Assembly: GCA_947177605.1 (NCBI GenBank)
Contig: CAMWUX010000053.1
Coordinates: 1-7,649, forward strand
From: an uncultured Porphyromonadaceae bacterium
GTDB lineage: Bacteria > Bacteroidota > Bacteroidia > Bacteroidales > Muribaculaceae
Length of the DNA: 7,649 nucleotides
Direction of reading: 5' to 3'
Below the pieces are notes generated by a model, which saw only the letters and a list, made by a program, of their open reading frames with translations, ran no database searches and was not told the DNA's origin. Shown one piece after another: positions 5,116 through 7,649 of this stretch; position 1 is the stretch's first letter; each line of letters begins with the position of its first letter. The position numbers and the translations under genes are program-made.

Positions 5116-7649
5116 ATGGGCGAAAAGTCGAAGCATAAGGTATGGCGAATCATCAAGCGGGTGCTGCTCACGCTGCTGATTATCATAGTGATCATACCGG
5201 TGCTTCTCTATCTGCCGTTTGTGCAGGACTTCATCGCAAGCATAGCAGTCGACAAGGTAAGTCAAGCTACCGGCTGGGAAATAAGCCTCGACCGCTTCCG
5301 TATGCGATTTCCGCTCAAGGTGGAACTCGACGGCCTCTGCATATCCGATGAAGCCGACACTCTGATAGCAGCCTCGGAGGCGCGTGTAGACGTATCGGCT
5401 CTCAATCTGCTGCGCGGACGCATCGTAGTGGACGAGGCGCGCCTCACCGACGGGCTCTACCGCCTCGGCACAGCGGATTCGGCAATGTATCTCGTGGCTC
5501 GCATCGACAACTTCACTTCGATGGGTACGTCGGCCAACTTCTCCTTTGACCGCATCGACGTAGGTCCCACCGCGCTCGACGGCGCCCGTATAGACCTCAA
5601 CATCAAGGACACCATCACCACGCCCACGCCGCCCGACACCGCTCCGCCCGCTGCGATGCTCATATCGGCTACAGAATTGAGGCTCACCGACGTGGACTTC
5701 CGTATGCGGATGCTCCCCACTATCGACACTCTGCAGACCTACATTGACTCGGCCCGCGTGGACTACCTCGACCTCGACATGAGCGCGCACTCCATCCACG
5801 CCGCGCTGCTGTCGGTAGGTCCGGTGAAAGCGACATACCTCACCCCGTCGGAGGAATTCTTAGCCGACTACAAATCACCGGCGGCAGCTGACAGCACGGC
5901 TTTGCCCCCTCCGGAGGAGTCGGTGCCGTGGACCATCACAGCCGACAACATACGCCTCAGTTCCCCCGAAGTAGTATATGGTATGGCAGGCGCACGGCCA
6001 CAACCGGGGCTCGACCTCAACCGACTGCGAGTAGACAGTATCACGGTGGAGATAGATTCGTTCTACAACCGCGCTGCCGAACTTCGCGTACCGCTCACAC
6101 GCCTTAGTGCCTCAATTGCCGGCACTCCCCTGACCCTCGACGCAAGCGGCCTCTTCACTATCAACTCTTTGGCTATGGGCGCTCATGATTTCCTTATCGC
6201 CACAACCAATTCCCGACTAAGCTTCGATGCCATGATGGGGCTCGACTCCATTCCGACCAAGACCCCAATAGAGCTTAAAGCCAACGGCTTCATCGGAATG
6301 GCCGACGTGTCGGGCGCTATGCCGATGCTTTCGCCGATGCTACGCGGATTCGCACCCGACAGCCGGCTTGAACTCGAGGCTGATATCACCGGTACTCTCG
6401 CCTCGCTCGACGTGGAGCGCATCCATGCCGCCATACCTTCGGTGCTAACGCTATCGACCGAAGGGCATATCGACAATCCTACCGACTTCAACACTATGTC
6501 CGGACAGATCGATCTCGACGGACAGCTCACGGATGGCCGTGCCGTGGCCTCCGCTCTACCGGCCGGCACTCTCGCGGGTATCAATCTCGCACCTATGGCC
6601 GTGACCGGTAATGTGATCTACCGCCCCGGAGTGATCGACGGCGATGTGCGCGTCAATACCGCCGGGGGCAATATAGCGCTCAACGCTTTCTGGAATCAGA
6701 AGGCAGAAGGCTACGACGCCACCCTCAACTCACGCTCATTCCCCCTGCAACGCTTCATGCCTTCGCTCGGTGTGGCCAACGTGACGGGTACTCTGTCCGT
6801 GAAAGGACACGGCTACGATCCGGCGCGCCGCTCCACCTCCATACACGCCGACGCCCGGCTCACCCACATGCTCTACAATGGTCAGTCGCTCGACGGCCTA
6901 ACGATCAAAGCCGATCTTGATACCTGCCGCCTCACCGCTCACATCATATCCGACAGTCCGGACGCCAATGTAGAGGGTGACCTTAAAGCATGGTTCAGCC
7001 CCGATGGCTACGACTGGGATTTCGGGGCCAATCTCAGAAACGTAGACCTGCAAGCCCTTAAGGTATCGGAGACCCCGATGGGCGGATCGGCGGAGATCTA
7101 CAGTTCCGGAACATACAATCCCCGCACCGGAGCGATAGATGCCGAGGCTCAGATAGACAGGCTCCACTGGCGTGCCGACTCCTTAGATATAGACATACCG
7201 AGCCTGACGGCAAAATTCTCCACAGCCGACACCCTCACACATCTTAATATAGTGTCGGGGGCTTTCACAGCCGATATAACCAGTCCGACAGGGCTCGATT
7301 CCATTATGGCTCACGTAGATTCCACCACTGTGGCCATCAACAGAATTATCGACACCAAGTCGGCCGACATAATAGCCCTGCAACACGCGCTTCCGCCGCT
7401 GCGGCTCACTGCATCGTCTTCGGCAGGCGATCCGGTGGCTGTGCTTGCGCGCCGTATCGCCGGCGTGGGCTACAAATCCGTATCTCTCGAAGCCTCCACC
7501 GACTCACTGATAGATATGCACGCCGCCATCACCACCCTCACGATGGGCAGCACACGCATCGATCAACTTTCGTTCGACGCCATACAGAAGGGGCGCTTCC
7601 TCCAATACGACTTAAATATGGACAACCGGCCGGGCACGATGGATGACTT
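5116..7649 (+). CDS. tamB: TamB/AsmA-like translocation and assembly module protein (3' end outside window)
   Basis: The reading frame is open from ATG 5116 to the window edge (844 full codons), so the protein is truncated here by the window, not by mutation. Residues 1-15 are basic, and a single membrane helix spans about 16-35 (LLTLLIIIVIIPVLLYLPF), giving an inner-membrane anchor with a periplasmic body. The segment that follows (about 38-110: a VDKVSQATGWEI-like start, then repeated hydrophobic/polar beta strands) matches the N-terminus of TamB/AsmA-type proteins, which form long hydrophobic-grooved beta structures thought to carry phospholipid, or assist outer-membrane protein assembly, between the membranes. 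Two Pro/Ala-rich linkers (about 165-180 and 255-271) divide the visible part. The rest is regular Asp/Ser/Leu-rich beta repeat. The diagnostic C-terminal TamB (DUF490) domain is beyond the window, so a different AsmA-like member is possible. It starts 3 bases after the lptD stop, so co-transcription and coupled translation are likely. Confidence 0.88.
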   Translation, partial: MGEKSKHKVWRIIKRVLLTLLIIIVIIPVLLYLPFVQDFIASIAVDKVSQATGWEISLDRFRMRFPLKVELDGLCISDEADTLIAASEARVDVSALNLLRGRIVVDEARLTDGLYRLGTADSAMYLVARIDNFTSMGTSANFSFDRIDVGPTALDGARIDLNIKDTITTPTPPDTAPPAAMLISATELRLTDVDFRMRMLPTIDTLQTYIDSARVDYLDLDMSAHSIHAALLSVGPVKATYLTPSEEFLADYKSPAAADSTALPPPEESVPWTITADNIRLSSPEVVYGMAGARPQPGLDLNRLRVDSITVEIDSFYNRAAELRVPLTRLSASIAGTPLTLDASGLFTINSLAMGAHDFLIATTNSRLSFDAMMGLDSIPTKTPIELKANGFIGMADVSGAMPMLSPMLRGFAPDSRLELEADITGTLASLDVERIHAAIPSVLTLSTEGHIDNPTDFNTMSGQIDLDGQLTDGRAVASALPAGTLAGINLAPMAVTGNVIYRPGVIDGDVRVNTAGGNIALNAFWNQKAEGYDATLNSRSFPLQRFMPSLGVANVTGTLSVKGHGYDPARRSTSIHADARLTHMLYNGQSLDGLTIKADLDTCRLTAHIISDSPDANVEGDLKAWFSPDGYDWDFGANLRNVDLQALKVSETPMGGSAEIYSSGTYNPRTGAIDAEAQIDRLHWRADSLDIDIPSLTAKFSTADTLTHLNIVSGAFTADITSPTGLDSIMAHVDSTTVAINRIIDTKSADIIALQHALPPLRLTASSSAGDPVAVLARRIAGVGYKSVSLEASTDSLIDMHAAITTLTMGSTRIDQLSFDAIQKGRFLQYDLNMDNRPGTMDD

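Noticed and set aside
5080..5799. A 239-codon open frame antisense to tamB
   Set aside because: Its composition (Val/Glu/His/Arg-rich) is that of a shadow of the sense frame, and it shows no recognisable motif.
5908..5917. Perfect 10-bp palindrome CCTCCGGAGG in tamB
   Set aside because: It is within a Pro-rich linker coding for PPEE and has no regulatory context; it is expected by chance in GC-rich DNA.

Overview
The window looks like chromosomal DNA from a Bacteroidales bacterium. The coding sequence is GC-rich, and each transcription unit has a Bacteroidota-type -7 element (TAnnTTTG) a short distance upstream of its start, with no strong Shine-Dalgarno sequence. The proteins are of Bacteroidota type: an LptD of about 930 residues and a large AsmA/TamB-like protein. 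A Muribaculaceae-like gut lineage is my guess; the sequence alone does not prove it.

Layout from left to right. Bases 1-171 are non-coding as far as I can tell and carry a promoter. Bases 172-573 (+) encode a compact T7-lysozyme-type N-acetylmuramoyl-L-alanine amidase without a signal peptide. It runs tail-to-tail into 556-1092 (-), an HDIG-type HD-domain phosphohydrolase, and the two reading frames overlap by 18 bp within a near-palindrome. The HD gene is translationally coupled (TAATG overlap) to ilvE at 1092-2120 (-), a branched-chain amino acid aminotransferase. A divergent intergenic region (2121-2301) carries one promoter candidate for each direction. Rightward, 2302-5112 (+) encodes the outer-membrane LPS-assembly barrel LptD, apparently from a TTG start. 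Three bases later begins a TamB/AsmA-like inner-membrane-anchored periplasmic protein (5116 to beyond the window end, 844 codons visible).

How the genes fit together. ilvE and the HD gene form a leftward two-gene metabolic unit. lptD and tamB form a rightward cell-envelope unit that would co-express an LPS exporter of the outer membrane with a putative lipid or outer-membrane-protein transport bridge. The amidase is a single-gene unit of phage-lysozyme type.

Most of the window is ordinary core genome. I see no CRISPR array, transposon, tRNA, rRNA or obvious new defence system. The observations most worth a second look are the palindromic convergent overlap that encodes the same C-terminal tetrapeptide on both strands, a G8 tract in a disordered loop of LptD, the non-ATG start of lptD, and the orphan phage-type amidase.
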